The notes: generated by a model not told the origin, from the sequence alone. A stretch of 64,000 nt of DNA from Solimonas aquatica (GCF_900111015.1 NZ_FOFS01000013.1:1-64000), one strand, 5' to 3'; positions 26,558 to 36,102 are shown, counted from the stretch's first letter. Numbers and translations: made by a program.

Positions 26558-27100
26558 TTACTTCTTGCGGCCCGCACCGGCCGTGGTCTCTCGCGGGCCG
26601 GACAGGCCCTGCGCATGCATCAGCGCCAACTTTCTTTTCATCATCTCCGCGCCCAGTTCGAGCGTATCGACTTTCGATTTCCGGACCTTGGGAAACATCT
26701 CCGCCTCTTCTTCCTTGACGTGATGTTCGATCTGCTCGCCGAGCACGATGACCTTCGCGTCGTACAGCGCCTCGCTGGGCTGCATCGATTCGATTTCCTC
26801 GATCAGCTTCCTGGCTCCGGCGTGTTCGACCACCGCCTCGTCGATCATGTCCTCGTCATGCAGGGCCTTGCGCACCGCCGGGTAGAAGATTTCTTCCTCG
26901 ATCTGCATGTGGATCTTCAGCTCCTGGCCGGCTTGAAGCGCAAGCTCGGCCTTGTGCTGCTCGGAGCCCTTCTGATCGTTCAGCTTCTCGAATTGCTTGA
27001 AGATGTCCTTCACCTTCTTGTGATCGGCGATGAGCATCGCGATGGCGTCTTCCGCCTCGGTCGCTACGGAAGCGGGGCTGCGTCTGGCTGCTGTGACCAT
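26558..27100 (-). CDS. Hemerythrin HHE-domain protein
   Basis: 180 aa. The four-helix diiron motif set is complete: His27 (ADHKKVKDIF), His64 and Glu68 (HMQIEEEIFYP), His93 (EHAGA), His126/His127 and Glu131 (HHVKEEE). Such proteins bind O2, NO or iron, or sense oxygen. The C-terminal tail is Gly/Lys-rich. It may serve as an oxygen store or stress protein near the oxygenase genes (inference). Confidence 0.9.
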   Translation of the reverse strand: MVTAARRSPASVATEAEDAIAMLIADHKKVKDIFKQFEKLNDQKGSEQHKAELALQAGQELKIHMQIEEEIFYPAVRKALHDEDMIDEAVVEHAGARKLIEEIESMQPSEALYDAKVIVLGEQIEHHVKEEEAEMFPKVRKSKVDTLELGAEMMKRKLALMHAQGLSGPRETTAGAGRKK

Positions 27101-27242
27101 GAGATAAACCTTTCAGTGAAATACGGTAAGCCACGACCGTAACTTTCAGGCCGACCCAGTGTCGGTACGCCAGCGCGCCTAGCGGCGCAGGCCCTGATCG
27201 GCCCGCGCCCGCAGCTTGCGATTTGACCGGTACGGCTCGCTT

Positions 27243-28652
27243 CTACCCCTGCAAATAGACGTCCAGCCTCTGATGCATGTTCAAGATCAGCCGCTCCTGC
27301 TTGGCCGCCAGATAGGTCTGCTTCATGCCCTGTGAATGCAGGCCTTCCTGGATGCGCGGGATGTTGCTCATGTCCTGGCGCGGGATCAGGCCGAGTTGTT
27401 CGGGGTCGTGGATGTCGGTGGCGAGCTGCAGGCTGGCGCGCGGCGGCTGCACGCCGGCGGGATAGGTTTTCACCGAGATGATTTCGAAGGTGCAGCGGTC
27501 GGGATCGTCGGCGTCGGGCAGCACGCGGTAGATGGCGGCGTTGCCGGCCTGCGGCAGAATCAGCACGTTGGGAAACAGCACGATCACGCCGCCCCACATC
27601 GCCAGAATCTCCGGATCCGGCCTGGGCATCGGGCGCTGCTGCCTGGCCGCGGTTTCGTATTGCACCTTCACGTACTCGGCGCCCAGGTTGGCATCCGGCG
27701 GCAGGTTCTTGTCACGCAGGGACAGCAGCAGCTGGATGTCGTCGCGGGTGATCATCGCGCCCAGACCTTCGGCGGTGAGGTTCATGCGCTCGGCCATCGC
27801 CTGCAGGCGGTCGCCCGACGGTTCCTGCACATGCCCGCCGATGGGCGTCTTCTCGCCACCGAAGAACCGGCCGTGGCCCTGGGCCAGGGCGTCGTAGCGG
27901 ATGTTGCGGTAGAACACATCGCCGTCCTCGCGCTCGCCGTAGACGATCTCGCGGCCCACCTTCTCCAGCTGCGGATGCGTGGCGGAGACGTGATACGCCT
28001 CGTAGAAAGCTTCCTGCGCCACCTTCCAGTTGGCCGGCACGGGCGCCTTCTTCCACCAGATGGGATGCATCTGCTCCAGCGCGAAGTCTTCCAGATAGCG
28101 GCGCAGCGGCGCGATGAATGCATCGAAGCTCTGCGGCTGCTCGTCGAGATTGATGAACACGAAGCCGGCGAACAGCACGCTGTGCACCTCGCGCAGCTGC
28201 ACGTCGGCGTCGCGCAGCTCGCCGTTCTTGAACTCATGGCGCTCCAGAATCATCTGGATGTTGCCGGCCAGCGACCAGCGCCAGCCGTGAAACGGGCAGA
28301 TGATGCGGCCGTTCTCGAAGTGACCGCTGCCCTCGCCCAGCGTGGTGCCGCGATGCGGACAGAAGTTGTAATAAGCCTTGACTGAGTCGGCAGTCACGCG
28401 CAGCAGCAGCACGGACTGCTTGCCGATCCTGTAGGTGGTGTAGTCGCCCGGCTCGGGGATTTCATCGACACGCGCGGCCACCTGCCAGACGCGGCTCCAG
28501 AGCTTTTCGAACTCCAGTTTCAGAAACGCAGGATCGGTATAGCGGCCCACGCCCACGCCCTGCGCAAAGCTCTGCCAGCGGCGTGGCCAGTCCTGGCCCG
28601 GGACGGATGCATCCTGGCCCGCAATCGGTGCGCAGCTGGCGGGAACGCTCAT
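27243..28652 (-). CDS. Rieske non-heme iron aromatic-ring-hydroxylating-type oxygenase, alpha subunit
   Basis: 469 aa. The Rieske [2Fe-2S] site is C98-x-H100 ... C119-x2-H122 (CPHRGTTL, CPFHGW). The mononuclear iron site is EAFYEAYHVSATH (His221, His226), and QDMSNIPRIQEGLHSQG supplies the C-terminal Asp. It would hydroxylate a substrate with O2 and electrons from a ferredoxin/reductase, neither of which is encoded nearby. It is divergent from the P450 gene across a 190-bp gap. This is a stand-alone-type alpha subunit with no beta subunit gene. Confidence 0.9.
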   Translation of the reverse strand: MSVPASCAPIAGQDASVPGQDWPRRWQSFAQGVGVGRYTDPAFLKLEFEKLWSRVWQVAARVDEIPEPGDYTTYRIGKQSVLLLRVTADSVKAYYNFCPHRGTTLGEGSGHFENGRIICPFHGWRWSLAGNIQMILERHEFKNGELRDADVQLREVHSVLFAGFVFINLDEQPQSFDAFIAPLRRYLEDFALEQMHPIWWKKAPVPANWKVAQEAFYEAYHVSATHPQLEKVGREIVYGEREDGDVFYRNIRYDALAQGHGRFFGGEKTPIGGHVQEPSGDRLQAMAERMNLTAEGLGAMITRDDIQLLLSLRDKNLPPDANLGAEYVKVQYETAARQQRPMPRPDPEILAMWGGVIVLFPNVLILPQAGNAAIYRVLPDADDPDRCTFEIISVKTYPAGVQPPRASLQLATDIHDPEQLGLIPRQDMSNIPRIQEGLHSQGMKQTYLAAKQERLILNMHQRLDVYLQG

Positions 28653-28787
28653 GACTCTCTCCTCATCGGCTTGTCGGTTTGTGCGCAGCGCCTGCAGGGC
28701 CTGCGTCGGGTGGCCGTTATCCTCAGCAGCGGCATGCGCCGGCCGCCTTGATCCAGATCAATGCCGACATGGCTCCTCTCCTCCAGG

Positions 28788-28816
28788 CTAATTAGACAAC
28801 CTTGTTGATTAATAAC
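28788..28816. promoter_or_regulatory. A+T-rich divergent promoter/operator candidate between Rieske and P450 genes
   Basis: A 29-bp A+T-rich block in otherwise G+C-rich DNA. It contains the perfect palindrome CTAATTAG (28788-28795) and GTTGATTAATAAC (28804-28816). It lies in the gap between two divergent oxygenase genes, 27 bp before the P450 start, so it is a likely shared control region. The regulator is unknown. Confidence 0.4.
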
Positions 28817-28842
28817 AGCCGAGATTTCCGGAGGAGTCCGCC

Positions 28843-30096
28843 ATGGTCCTGGCCGCCGCAGCCGTCGCCGCACGCCCCGCGCATGTACCCGAGTCGCTGG
28901 TCTATGACTTCGACATGCGCCATGACGCCGCACTGAATTTCGATCCGCATCAACGCGTCTGGGATCTGGTCCAGCACGCCCCGCCCCTGTTCTGGACGCC
29001 GCGCTGCGGCGGGCATTGGGTGTTCCTGAGCCACGCCGCCAACTTCCAGGCCGCGCGCGATACCGAAACCTTTTCCAGCTCCTTTCTCACCCCGGAGCTG
29101 ATGAAGATGCTGCTGGGCGATGCCGGCGTGGGTGGCAAGCACATCCCCACGCCGGTGCCGATCAATCTCGATCCGCCGCAGCACACCCAGTACCGCATGC
29201 CCCTGCAGGGCGCGTTCTCGCCCAAGACCATCAACAAGCTCAAGGAGGAGATCCGCGAGTTCGCCATCCGGCTGATCGAAGGCGTGAAGCCGCAAGGCCG
29301 CTGCGAGTTCATGGGCGACATCGCCGAGCATCTGCCGGTGAAGGTGTTCATGAACATGATGGGCCTGCCGCTGGAGCGCTTTGCGCAGTACCGCGCGCTG
29401 GTCAAGGAGAACATGGCGGCCACCACCGAGGCCGACATCCGCAAGCCCATCGCCATCCTGCAGCGCGTGGCCGAGAGCATGCGCGACATCTTCATCGCCC
29501 GTCGCGAACAGCCGCAGGATGACCTGATCAGCCTGCTGTGGACGCTTCAGATCGACGGCAAGAAGACCAGCATGGACGACATGGACAACTTCGGCGTGCT
29601 GCTGTTCGTGGCCGGCCTGGACACGGTGATGCAGGGCATGGGCCATGGCGTGCGCTATCTGGCCGGCGATCTGGACGTGCAGCGGCGCCTGCGCGCCAAC
29701 CCGGCGCTGATTCCGGAAGCGGTGGAGGAAATCCTGCGCCGCTACACCTTCACCGTGCCGACGCGACGCGTGACGCGCGATGTGCTGTTTGAAGGCGTGC
29801 AGCTGAAGGCCAACGACAAGGTGATGCTCTACCTGCCGGCCGCCGATCTGGACCCAAAGGTGTTCCCGGAACCCCAGCGCTTCAATCTGGATCGCGAGAA
29901 CAAGACCCACATCGCCTTCAACGCCGGCCCGCACCGCTGTCTGGGCTCGCATCTGGCGCGCGTGGAGCTGCAGGTGCTGTTCGAGGAAATGCTCGGACGC
30001 CTGCCGGAGTTCCGCCTCGACCCGCGACATCCGCCGCGCTTCCATGGTGGCAATGTGATCAGCATCGAGGTGATGGATCTGAGCTGGAAGGCGTAA
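28843..30096 (+). CDS. Cytochrome P450, P450cam (CYP101)-like
   Basis: 417 aa, GGAGGA ribosome site 7 bp upstream. Heme-binding loop FNAGPHRCLG with Cys366; I-helix AGLDT (257-261); ExxR at Glu296-Arg299. N-terminal blocks HVPESLVYDFDM and GGHW, the DPP-x-R segment near 110-118 and GLDTV closely follow P450cam, so a small hydrophobic or terpenoid-like substrate is plausible. It is soluble. No ferredoxin or ferredoxin reductase gene is nearby, so redox partners must come from elsewhere. Divergent from the Rieske gene. Confidence 0.93.
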   Translation: MVLAAAAVAARPAHVPESLVYDFDMRHDAALNFDPHQRVWDLVQHAPPLFWTPRCGGHWVFLSHAANFQAARDTETFSSSFLTPELMKMLLGDAGVGGKHIPTPVPINLDPPQHTQYRMPLQGAFSPKTINKLKEEIREFAIRLIEGVKPQGRCEFMGDIAEHLPVKVFMNMMGLPLERFAQYRALVKENMAATTEADIRKPIAILQRVAESMRDIFIARREQPQDDLISLLWTLQIDGKKTSMDDMDNFGVLLFVAGLDTVMQGMGHGVRYLAGDLDVQRRLRANPALIPEAVEEILRRYTFTVPTRRVTRDVLFEGVQLKANDKVMLYLPAADLDPKVFPEPQRFNLDRENKTHIAFNAGPHRCLGSHLARVELQVLFEEMLGRLPEFRLDPRHPPRFHGGNVISIEVMDLSWKA

Positions 30097-30215
30097 GGCC
30101 CCTCAAGCGCAGGCTGATCGCGGGGTGGCCCGGCGGCGCAGCCGCGCAAGCCGCCATCGCGCCCACGGCGGGTTACGCGGTGACGCCGCCAGCCCTCCCT
30201 GCTGTTCTTTTCCGG

Positions 30216-30235
30216 ATTCCCGCTTGCGCGGGAAT
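30216..30235. repeat. Dispersed palindrome ATTCCCGC-TTGC-GCGGGAAT
   Basis: A perfect 8-bp stem with a 4-base loop, followed by GAC, between the P450 and amidohydrolase genes. It belongs to the GTCATTCCCGCGCAAGCGGGAAT family, with relatives at 18132, 20729, 56796 and 56861 in this window. It could act as a transcript-stabilising or terminating hairpin. Confidence 0.65.
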
Positions 30236-30273
30236 GACAAACGAATCATTGCAATCAAATCAAAGGAGCCATC

Positions 30274-31590
30274 ATGCAAATGAACGACATGGTGATCATC
30301 AGCGTCGATGATCACATCAGCGAGCCGCCGAACATGTTCCGGCGCCATCTTCAGGGTTATGAGCTGGCCAGCGCGCCGCAGTTTCACACCACCGACAGCG
30401 GCGCGGACTACTGGACGTATCAGGGCATGACCCTGACCTCGGTGGGCCTGAATGCGGTGGTGGGTCGCGTGCCGGAGGAGTACGGCATGGAGCCGCAGTC
30501 GCTGGCGCAGGTGCGTCGCGGCTGCTATGACCCGAAGGCGCGTATCGATGACATGAACGTCAACGGCATCGCCGCCTCACTGAACTTCGGCAGCGTCGGC
30601 GGCTTCGACGGCAGCCGCTGCTTCCACAAGGCGGCGGACAAGAATCTGGCGCTCACCCATCTGCGCGCCTACAACGACTGGCATATCCAGGAATGGTGCG
30701 GCCACGACCGCGCGCGCTTCATTCCCTGCGCGCTGCTGCCCACCTGGAACATGCATGCCACAGTGCAGGAGATCGAGCGCATCGCCAGACTCGGCTGCAG
30801 CTCGGTGACCTTGAGCGAAAACCCCACCAAGGCCGGCCTGCCCAGCATCCACAACGCATACTGGGAACCGATGTGGAAGGCGCTGGTGGAACACGACATC
30901 ACCATCTGCCTGCACATCGGCTCCGGCAATGCCGCGCCGCATGCCTCCATGGAAACGCCCATCGAGGCCTGGATCACCACCATGCCGATGTCGATCGCCA
31001 CCGGCGCCGCCGACTGGCTGCAGCTGGATGCGCTGAACCGCTATCAGGACATGAAGATCATCCTCTCCGAAAGCGGCATCGGCTGGGTGCCGTACTTCCT
31101 GGAGCGTGCCGACTTCAGCCACTGGCGGCACAAGGCCTGGACGCATTCCGGTTTCGGCGGACGCAAACCCAGCGAGGTGTTCCGCAAGCATTTCATGAGC
31201 TGCTTCATCGACGATGCCTTCGGCCTGAAGAACCTGGCCGAGATCGGCGAGGACATGGTGGCCTATGAATGCGATTACCCGCATTCCGATGCGCTGTGGC
31301 CGGAGGTGCCGGAATGGCTGTGGAAGAGCGTGCAGGGTTTGACGGATCAGCAGATCGACAAGGTCACGCATCTGAACGCGATGCGCATGCTGCGCTTCGA
31401 TCCCTTCCAGAAGTATGCGCGCGAGCAGCTCACCGTCGGCGCGCTGCGCGCCAGGGCGGCGGCCGACCAGGTGGACATCAAGCCGATCTCCACCGGCGGC
31501 GCAGCACCGCTGGCCGAGGGCGAGACGGCGCGCCGCATCACCTCGGGCGATATCGTGAAGATGTTTGAAAAGCAGGCGCGCGCGGCCTGA
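30274..31590 (+). CDS. Amidohydrolase 2 (ACMSD-like) family protein
   Basis: 438 aa; AAAGGAG ribosome site. The TIM-barrel metal-binding pattern of the amidohydrolase_2 family is visible: VDDHISEP at the N-terminus, ICLHIGSG in the middle and YECDYPHSD near the C-terminus. The family contains decarboxylases and hydrolases of aromatic and cyclic acids. It follows the P450 by 177 bp on the same strand and faces the aldehyde dehydrogenase. The C-terminal 60 residues are an extension rich in Ala/Gly. Confidence 0.88.
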   Translation: MQMNDMVIISVDDHISEPPNMFRRHLQGYELASAPQFHTTDSGADYWTYQGMTLTSVGLNAVVGRVPEEYGMEPQSLAQVRRGCYDPKARIDDMNVNGIAASLNFGSVGGFDGSRCFHKAADKNLALTHLRAYNDWHIQEWCGHDRARFIPCALLPTWNMHATVQEIERIARLGCSSVTLSENPTKAGLPSIHNAYWEPMWKALVEHDITICLHIGSGNAAPHASMETPIEAWITTMPMSIATGAADWLQLDALNRYQDMKIILSESGIGWVPYFLERADFSHWRHKAWTHSGFGGRKPSEVFRKHFMSCFIDDAFGLKNLAEIGEDMVAYECDYPHSDALWPEVPEWLWKSVQGLTDQQIDKVTHLNAMRMLRFDPFQKYAREQLTVGALRARAAADQVDIKPISTGGAAPLAEGETARRITSGDIVKMFEKQARAA

Positions 31591-31619
31591 TCAGCCTGGG
31601 CGCTGCGCCCATCGGAAGG

Positions 31620-31637
31620 GCCCGGCCAGCGCCGGGC
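31620..31637. terminator. Hairpin between convergent amidohydrolase and aldehyde dehydrogenase genes
   Basis: GCCCGGC (31620-31626), loop CAGC, then GCCGGGC (31631-31637) followed by GTTTCC. It lies in the 68-bp gap between the two convergent stop codons, so it may end transcription from both sides. The T-run is short. Confidence 0.5.
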
Positions 31638-31658
31638 GTTTCCGACCAGGCTTCGGCT

Positions 31659-33086
31659 TCAAGCTGCCGGCGCGTAACCCAGAATGGCTTTGACTTCCAG
31701 GTACTCGTGGAAGCCGAACTCGCCCCATTCGCGGCCGTTGCCGCTCCTCTTGTAACCGCCGAAGGGCGCGTTGAAGTCGAAGCCGCCGTTCATGGAAATC
31801 CAGCCGGTGCGCAGGCGACGCGCGACCGCGCGGCACTGCTCCAGATCGGCGCCATTGACGTAACCCGCCAGGCCGAAGTCGGAGTCATTGGCGATGGCGA
31901 CGGCCTCGTCGATGTCCCGGTAGCCGATGATCACCAGCACCGGCCCGAAGATTTCCTCGCGGGCGATCTTCATGCTGTTGCGGACCCTGGCGAACACCGT
32001 GGGCTTGACGAAGAAGCCCTTGCCGATGCCCTCGGGGCGACCAGGACCGCCGGCGATCAGCTGCGCACCTTCGCTGATGCCCAGCTCGATGTAGCGCTGG
32101 ATTTCGTTGTACTGGTTCTTGGAGACCACCGGCCCCATGGCGACCTCGGTCCTGGGATCACCGACGCTGACCGCCGCCGCCGCGGCCCTGGCTGCGGCGA
32201 TCGCTTCATCCATGCGCGCGGCCGGCACCAGCAGGCGTGAGCCGGCACTGCAGGTTTGCCCGGAGTTGATCATCATGCCGCTGGTGGCGCCGGCCACGTT
32301 CTCGGCCAGCCTGGCATCGTCGAGCACGATGAAGGCGCTCTTGCCGCCCAGTTCCTGGCAGACGCGCTTGACGGTGCTGGCGGCGGCCTTCGCCACTTCG
32401 ATGCCGGCGGCCTCGGAGCCGGTGATCGACATCATGTCGATGCCCGGATGCGCGGCCATGGCATGACCCACCACCGAACCCTTGCCCTGAATCAGATTGA
32501 ACACGCCGGGCGGCAGACCGGCGGCGGCGAAGATCTCGGCGAGGATGTGTGCGGAGAAATGCGATTCCTGCGAAGGCTTGAGCACGACGGTGCAGCCGGC
32601 GGCCAGCGCCGGAAACACCTTCACCGTGACCTGATTGATCGGCCAGTTCCAGGGCGTGATCATGCCGCAGACGCCAATCGGCTCCCTGGCGATCAGGGTC
32701 GCACCGTGCTGCTCCTCGAACTTGAAGTCCTTGAGCACGGCGATGGCGGTGGTCAGATGCCCCTCGCCCAGCGCGACGTGAAAGCCATTGGCGAGCCCGG
32801 CGGGTGCACCCATCTCCTCGGTGACCGCCGCGCCCAGATCCGCAGCGCGCTTGCGGTATTCCACCAGGATGCGTTCCAGCACCGCCACGCGCTGCTCGCG
32901 CGTGGTCTGCGACCAGCTGACGAAGGCCTTGCGCGCGGCGGCGACGGCCTTGTCCACATCCGCCGGCGAACCCAGCGCGATCACGCCGGAGACTGCCTCG
33001 GTGGCGGGGTTGATGGTCTGCGTGGTCTTCGGCTCGAGCGGCGCGAGCCACTGGCCGTCGATGTAGAACTTCAGATATTCGCGCAT
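31659..33086 (-). CDS. NAD(P)-dependent aldehyde dehydrogenase
   Basis: 475 aa, normal length for the family. Catalytic Cys279 (NSGQTCSAGSR), general base Glu245 (QELGGKS), Asn147 (TPWNWP) and Lys170 (LKPSQ) are present. It oxidises an aldehyde to the acid. The ATG overlaps the stop of the ThDP enzyme by one base (TAATG), so the two are coupled; a likely role is oxidation of the aldehyde made by that lyase (inference). Last gene of the long leftward array. Confidence 0.93.
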   Translation of the reverse strand: MREYLKFYIDGQWLAPLEPKTTQTINPATEAVSGVIALGSPADVDKAVAAARKAFVSWSQTTREQRVAVLERILVEYRKRAADLGAAVTEEMGAPAGLANGFHVALGEGHLTTAIAVLKDFKFEEQHGATLIAREPIGVCGMITPWNWPINQVTVKVFPALAAGCTVVLKPSQESHFSAHILAEIFAAAGLPPGVFNLIQGKGSVVGHAMAAHPGIDMMSITGSEAAGIEVAKAAASTVKRVCQELGGKSAFIVLDDARLAENVAGATSGMMINSGQTCSAGSRLLVPAARMDEAIAAARAAAAAVSVGDPRTEVAMGPVVSKNQYNEIQRYIELGISEGAQLIAGGPGRPEGIGKGFFVKPTVFARVRNSMKIAREEIFGPVLVIIGYRDIDEAVAIANDSDFGLAGYVNGADLEQCRAVARRLRTGWISMNGGFDFNAPFGGYKRSGNGREWGEFGFHEYLEVKAILGYAPAA

Positions 33087-34861
33087 TACTGTTGGCCCTC
33101 TGCGTACCAGGTACGGAAACGATCGTAGTTCGGCGTGTCGAGATTCTGGTTGCCGCCATGATTGATGACCGGATCGATGGGCACGTGGATGACCGTGGGC
33201 CGGCCGCTGGCAAAGGCCTTGGTGATGGCGGCACCGAGTTCCTCGCCCTTGTCCACGTACATGCCCTGGCAGCCCAGGCCTTCGGCGATCTTGTCGAAGC
33301 GCACGTCCTTGCTCCAGTGCACGCCCGGCTCATTGCTGTTGCCGTGGCCGAAGGTGCGCTTGTACACGCCCACTTCCAGGCCCCAGGAGTGATCCACGCC
33401 GACCACGATGACCATCGGCAGATTGAAGCGGTGAACCACTTCCAGCTCGCCGATGTGATAGAGGAAAGCCGAGTCGCTGGTGGTGAACAGCACCGGGCGC
33501 TTGCCGCCATCGGCGATGGACGCGCCCACTGCATAGGGCAGGCCGGTGCCCAGGCAACCGAAGTTCTGGTTCCAGATCACGTCATGCGGCTTGGACTGCA
33601 GATAGGTCCAGGTGAAGATCACCGTGCAGCCGCCGTCGCGCGCGTGGATGGCGTTCCTGGGCATGGCCTTGGTGGCCTCGATCACCCACTGCCCGGTGTG
33701 CACGCGACCGCTCCCGGTCTTGAAGTCCTGCCGGGCGAGAGCCGCCAGACGCTTGCGGTCGGCCTCGATCCAGCGCGGCAGGTCCGGATGATCCTGACGC
33801 GGGCTGCCCTTCAGCGCCGCGCAGAGCTGCGGCACCACGCTGCGCAGATCGCCCACCAGCGGCACGTCGATGGGCCGGTTCTGGCCGATGGCCTCGGCGT
33901 CCAGCTCCACGTAAATCCATTTGCGATCCACCTTGCCCTTGGCCCAGAGATAGCCGCGACCGTAGTGCACGGGCTCGCCGATCTCGGTGCCGATGGCCAC
34001 CACCACATCGGCCTTGGCGACGATCTCGTCGGCCACTTCCGCGAACAGATACGGGAAGGTGCGATCCTCGATGCCTTCGATGAAGGCATTGCCGCCGGAG
34101 GTCTGCAGCACCGGGCAGCCCATCAGCTGCGCCAGCTCGCGCACCTTCTGGCCGGCGCGCGTGCATTGCACGGCGTGACCGACCAGCAGCACCGGGCACT
34201 CGGCGTTCCGGATCAGCGCCGCCGCCCTGGCCACCATGTTGCCGTCGGCGCCGGGCTCCACCAGGCGATAGGCCGAGGGCGGCAAGGCCGCCGGTACTTC
34301 CAGCTCCTGCTGGATCACATGCGAGGGATACTCGATGTAGACCGGCCCCGGCGTGCCGGACTGGCAGACGCGAAACGCGTGACGGAAGGTCTCATCGGTC
34401 TGGTCGGCGTACTCGATGCTGGTACTCCACTTCACCGAGTTCTTGAACAGGTCTTCCTGCTGGATGAACTGGATGCGGCCACGGCGCACGCGACGCTCGG
34501 TGATGCGCGCACGCTGACCGCCGATGAAGATCACCGGGCAGTTCTCCACCAGCGCGTCCATCATCGCGCCGGAAGCCAGCGCGATGCCGGGGCCCAGCGT
34601 GGCGATCGCCAGCGCCGGCTTGCCCTTCATGCGCGCCCAGCCCTCGGCCATGAAGCCGGTGGCCAGCTCGTGATGCGGCGTGACGATGTCCCAGCCGCGA
34701 CGCTCGGCGGCGTCGAACAGATGCACGAAGTTCGGGTCCGGAATGCCGAACACGGTCTTGATGCCCTCGGCCTCGAACAGCTCCAGGATGCGCTCGTACA
34801 CCTTGATCTTGCGCACGCTGCCGGAAGCGGCGGCGGCGGGCGTCTTCTCTTCACCGTACAT
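33086..34861 (-). CDS. Thiamine-diphosphate-dependent enzyme (acetolactate-synthase/2-oxo acid decarboxylase-like)
   Basis: 591 aa with the three-domain ThDP layout: N-terminal Pyr domain with the activating Glu65 (PHHELATGFMAEG), a central domain (VLLVGHAVQC, VVVAIGTEIGE), and a C-terminal PP domain (NFGCLGTGLPYAVG). In the metal/diphosphate motif, where most relatives have GDG/GDS, the sequence is TSDSAF, and the usual Asn at the far end is Asp (VVGVDHSWG). The Mg-binding Asp is kept. It probably decarboxylates or ligates a 2-oxo acid or acyl-CoA. It is coupled to the aldehyde dehydrogenase. The ATG at 34861 was preferred over a TTG nine codons upstream. Confidence 0.88.
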   Translation of the reverse strand: MYGEEKTPAAAASGSVRKIKVYERILELFEAEGIKTVFGIPDPNFVHLFDAAERRGWDIVTPHHELATGFMAEGWARMKGKPALAIATLGPGIALASGAMMDALVENCPVIFIGGQRARITERRVRRGRIQFIQQEDLFKNSVKWSTSIEYADQTDETFRHAFRVCQSGTPGPVYIEYPSHVIQQELEVPAALPPSAYRLVEPGADGNMVARAAALIRNAECPVLLVGHAVQCTRAGQKVRELAQLMGCPVLQTSGGNAFIEGIEDRTFPYLFAEVADEIVAKADVVVAIGTEIGEPVHYGRGYLWAKGKVDRKWIYVELDAEAIGQNRPIDVPLVGDLRSVVPQLCAALKGSPRQDHPDLPRWIEADRKRLAALARQDFKTGSGRVHTGQWVIEATKAMPRNAIHARDGGCTVIFTWTYLQSKPHDVIWNQNFGCLGTGLPYAVGASIADGGKRPVLFTTSDSAFLYHIGELEVVHRFNLPMVIVVGVDHSWGLEVGVYKRTFGHGNSNEPGVHWSKDVRFDKIAEGLGCQGMYVDKGEELGAAITKAFASGRPTVIHVPIDPVINHGGNQNLDTPNYDRFRTWYAEGQQ

Positions 34862-34925
34862 GGGTCGTCTACCTTGTCTGGATCGCAACGATTAAAAAAT
34901 GCGGAAGCAAAGCGGCAGCCGGGCT

Positions 34926-36098
34926 TCAGCCCTGGCGGCGCGGCAGCTCGACCTCGGCCTTGGCGGTGGCCATCACCACGCCCAGCTGATTGGCCATCTT
35001 CACGTCGATCTGCACCAGCGCGCGGCCGCGCTCGTCCACGAGCTTGTCCACCACGCTGGCTGTCATCACCGTGATGTCGCCGGTGAAGGCGGGCCCGCGA
35101 TACGAGCAGCTGGAATGCACCACCATGCCCCACTCGCCCGCCCAGCCGGACAGGTAGTCGAGAATCCAGGCGCCCATCGAAGCGCCGTAGCCATAGCCGC
35201 GCGGCATGCCGATGTAACGCGCCCAGCGCGGAAACAGATGGCCGCGTGAAGGGCCGATGTAGGCGCCGTCGGTGAGTTCCGGATTCTCCAGCTCCAGCAC
35301 CGGGTCCTGCTCCTTGCCAGCCATCGGTCCGGTGAAGCCCAGCGCCTCCATGTCGAGATCCGTGCGGCGATGCACGCCGCACCAGATGGTGAACAGGTAC
35401 GCGCGCCACTCCGTGGTGAAGCTGGCGATGCTGTGCGGACCGATCACGCGCGTGGGCAGCGCATCGCCCTTGCCGATCTCGTCCCACCAGCGCTTGCCGT
35501 GTCCCAGCTCGTGCAGGGACTTGATGTACTCGAACTTGCGCGCCTCCAGTTCTTCAAGCTGCGCATCGCTCCAGTCCGGATCATCGCTGGCTTCCAGCGA
35601 ACTCATCTCGCGCGCCAGATCGGCGCGGTAGCGGATGGTGGTGGAACGCTGCTTGGCGATCAGCTCGCCGCCACCGTTGCGATAGAAGTTGTCGCCGCGC
35701 TGGAAGCAGGTGGAACCGGCAAACTTGGTGTCCTTCACCACGTAGTCGAAGGGAATGCGCTGCACCTCGATCAGATCACCCGCGACGATGCGCGGACCGT
35801 AGAACCACCACTCGTCACCGCCGAACAGCAGATGCGAATCGGGAATCCTGCCCACACAGGCCGGCGCCGCGCCGTGGCCGTCGTCGGTGGCGATGGCAAA
35901 GGACAGCGGCGCCACCAGACGTCCGAAGCGGCTGTCGGCGGCGTAGGCATCGTCGTAGTGCAGGCGGTTGGGATAGTGCATGGCCTGCGCCCAGCGACGG
36001 ATGTCCATATTGCCCAGCGGATCGCGGATGCGGCCGCTCTGCATGGGCACGCCCATGTGCCGGTCGAGGTCGGAGCAGTCCAGGGTCTTGTCGCTCAT
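34926..36098 (-). CDS. Double hot-dog (FAS1-like dehydratase/MaoC) protein, second copy
   Basis: 390 aa. Paralog of the protein at 19357: N-terminal hot-dog domain (RRWAQAMHYPNRLHYDDAYA), then a linker, then a second hot-dog domain ending in VMTASVVDKLVDERGRALVQIDVKMANQ. Predicted to hydrate or dehydrate an acyl-CoA. The ATG at 36098 lies 4 bp after the stop of the Rieske gene; the frame upstream of it overlaps that gene and is not used. Confidence 0.85.
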   Translation of the reverse strand: MSDKTLDCSDLDRHMGVPMQSGRIRDPLGNMDIRRWAQAMHYPNRLHYDDAYAADSRFGRLVAPLSFAIATDDGHGAAPACVGRIPDSHLLFGGDEWWFYGPRIVAGDLIEVQRIPFDYVVKDTKFAGSTCFQRGDNFYRNGGGELIAKQRSTTIRYRADLAREMSSLEASDDPDWSDAQLEELEARKFEYIKSLHELGHGKRWWDEIGKGDALPTRVIGPHSIASFTTEWRAYLFTIWCGVHRRTDLDMEALGFTGPMAGKEQDPVLELENPELTDGAYIGPSRGHLFPRWARYIGMPRGYGYGASMGAWILDYLSGWAGEWGMVVHSSCSYRGPAFTGDITVMTASVVDKLVDERGRALVQIDVKMANQLGVVMATAKAEVELPRRQG

Positions 36099-36102
36099 GT
36101 CT

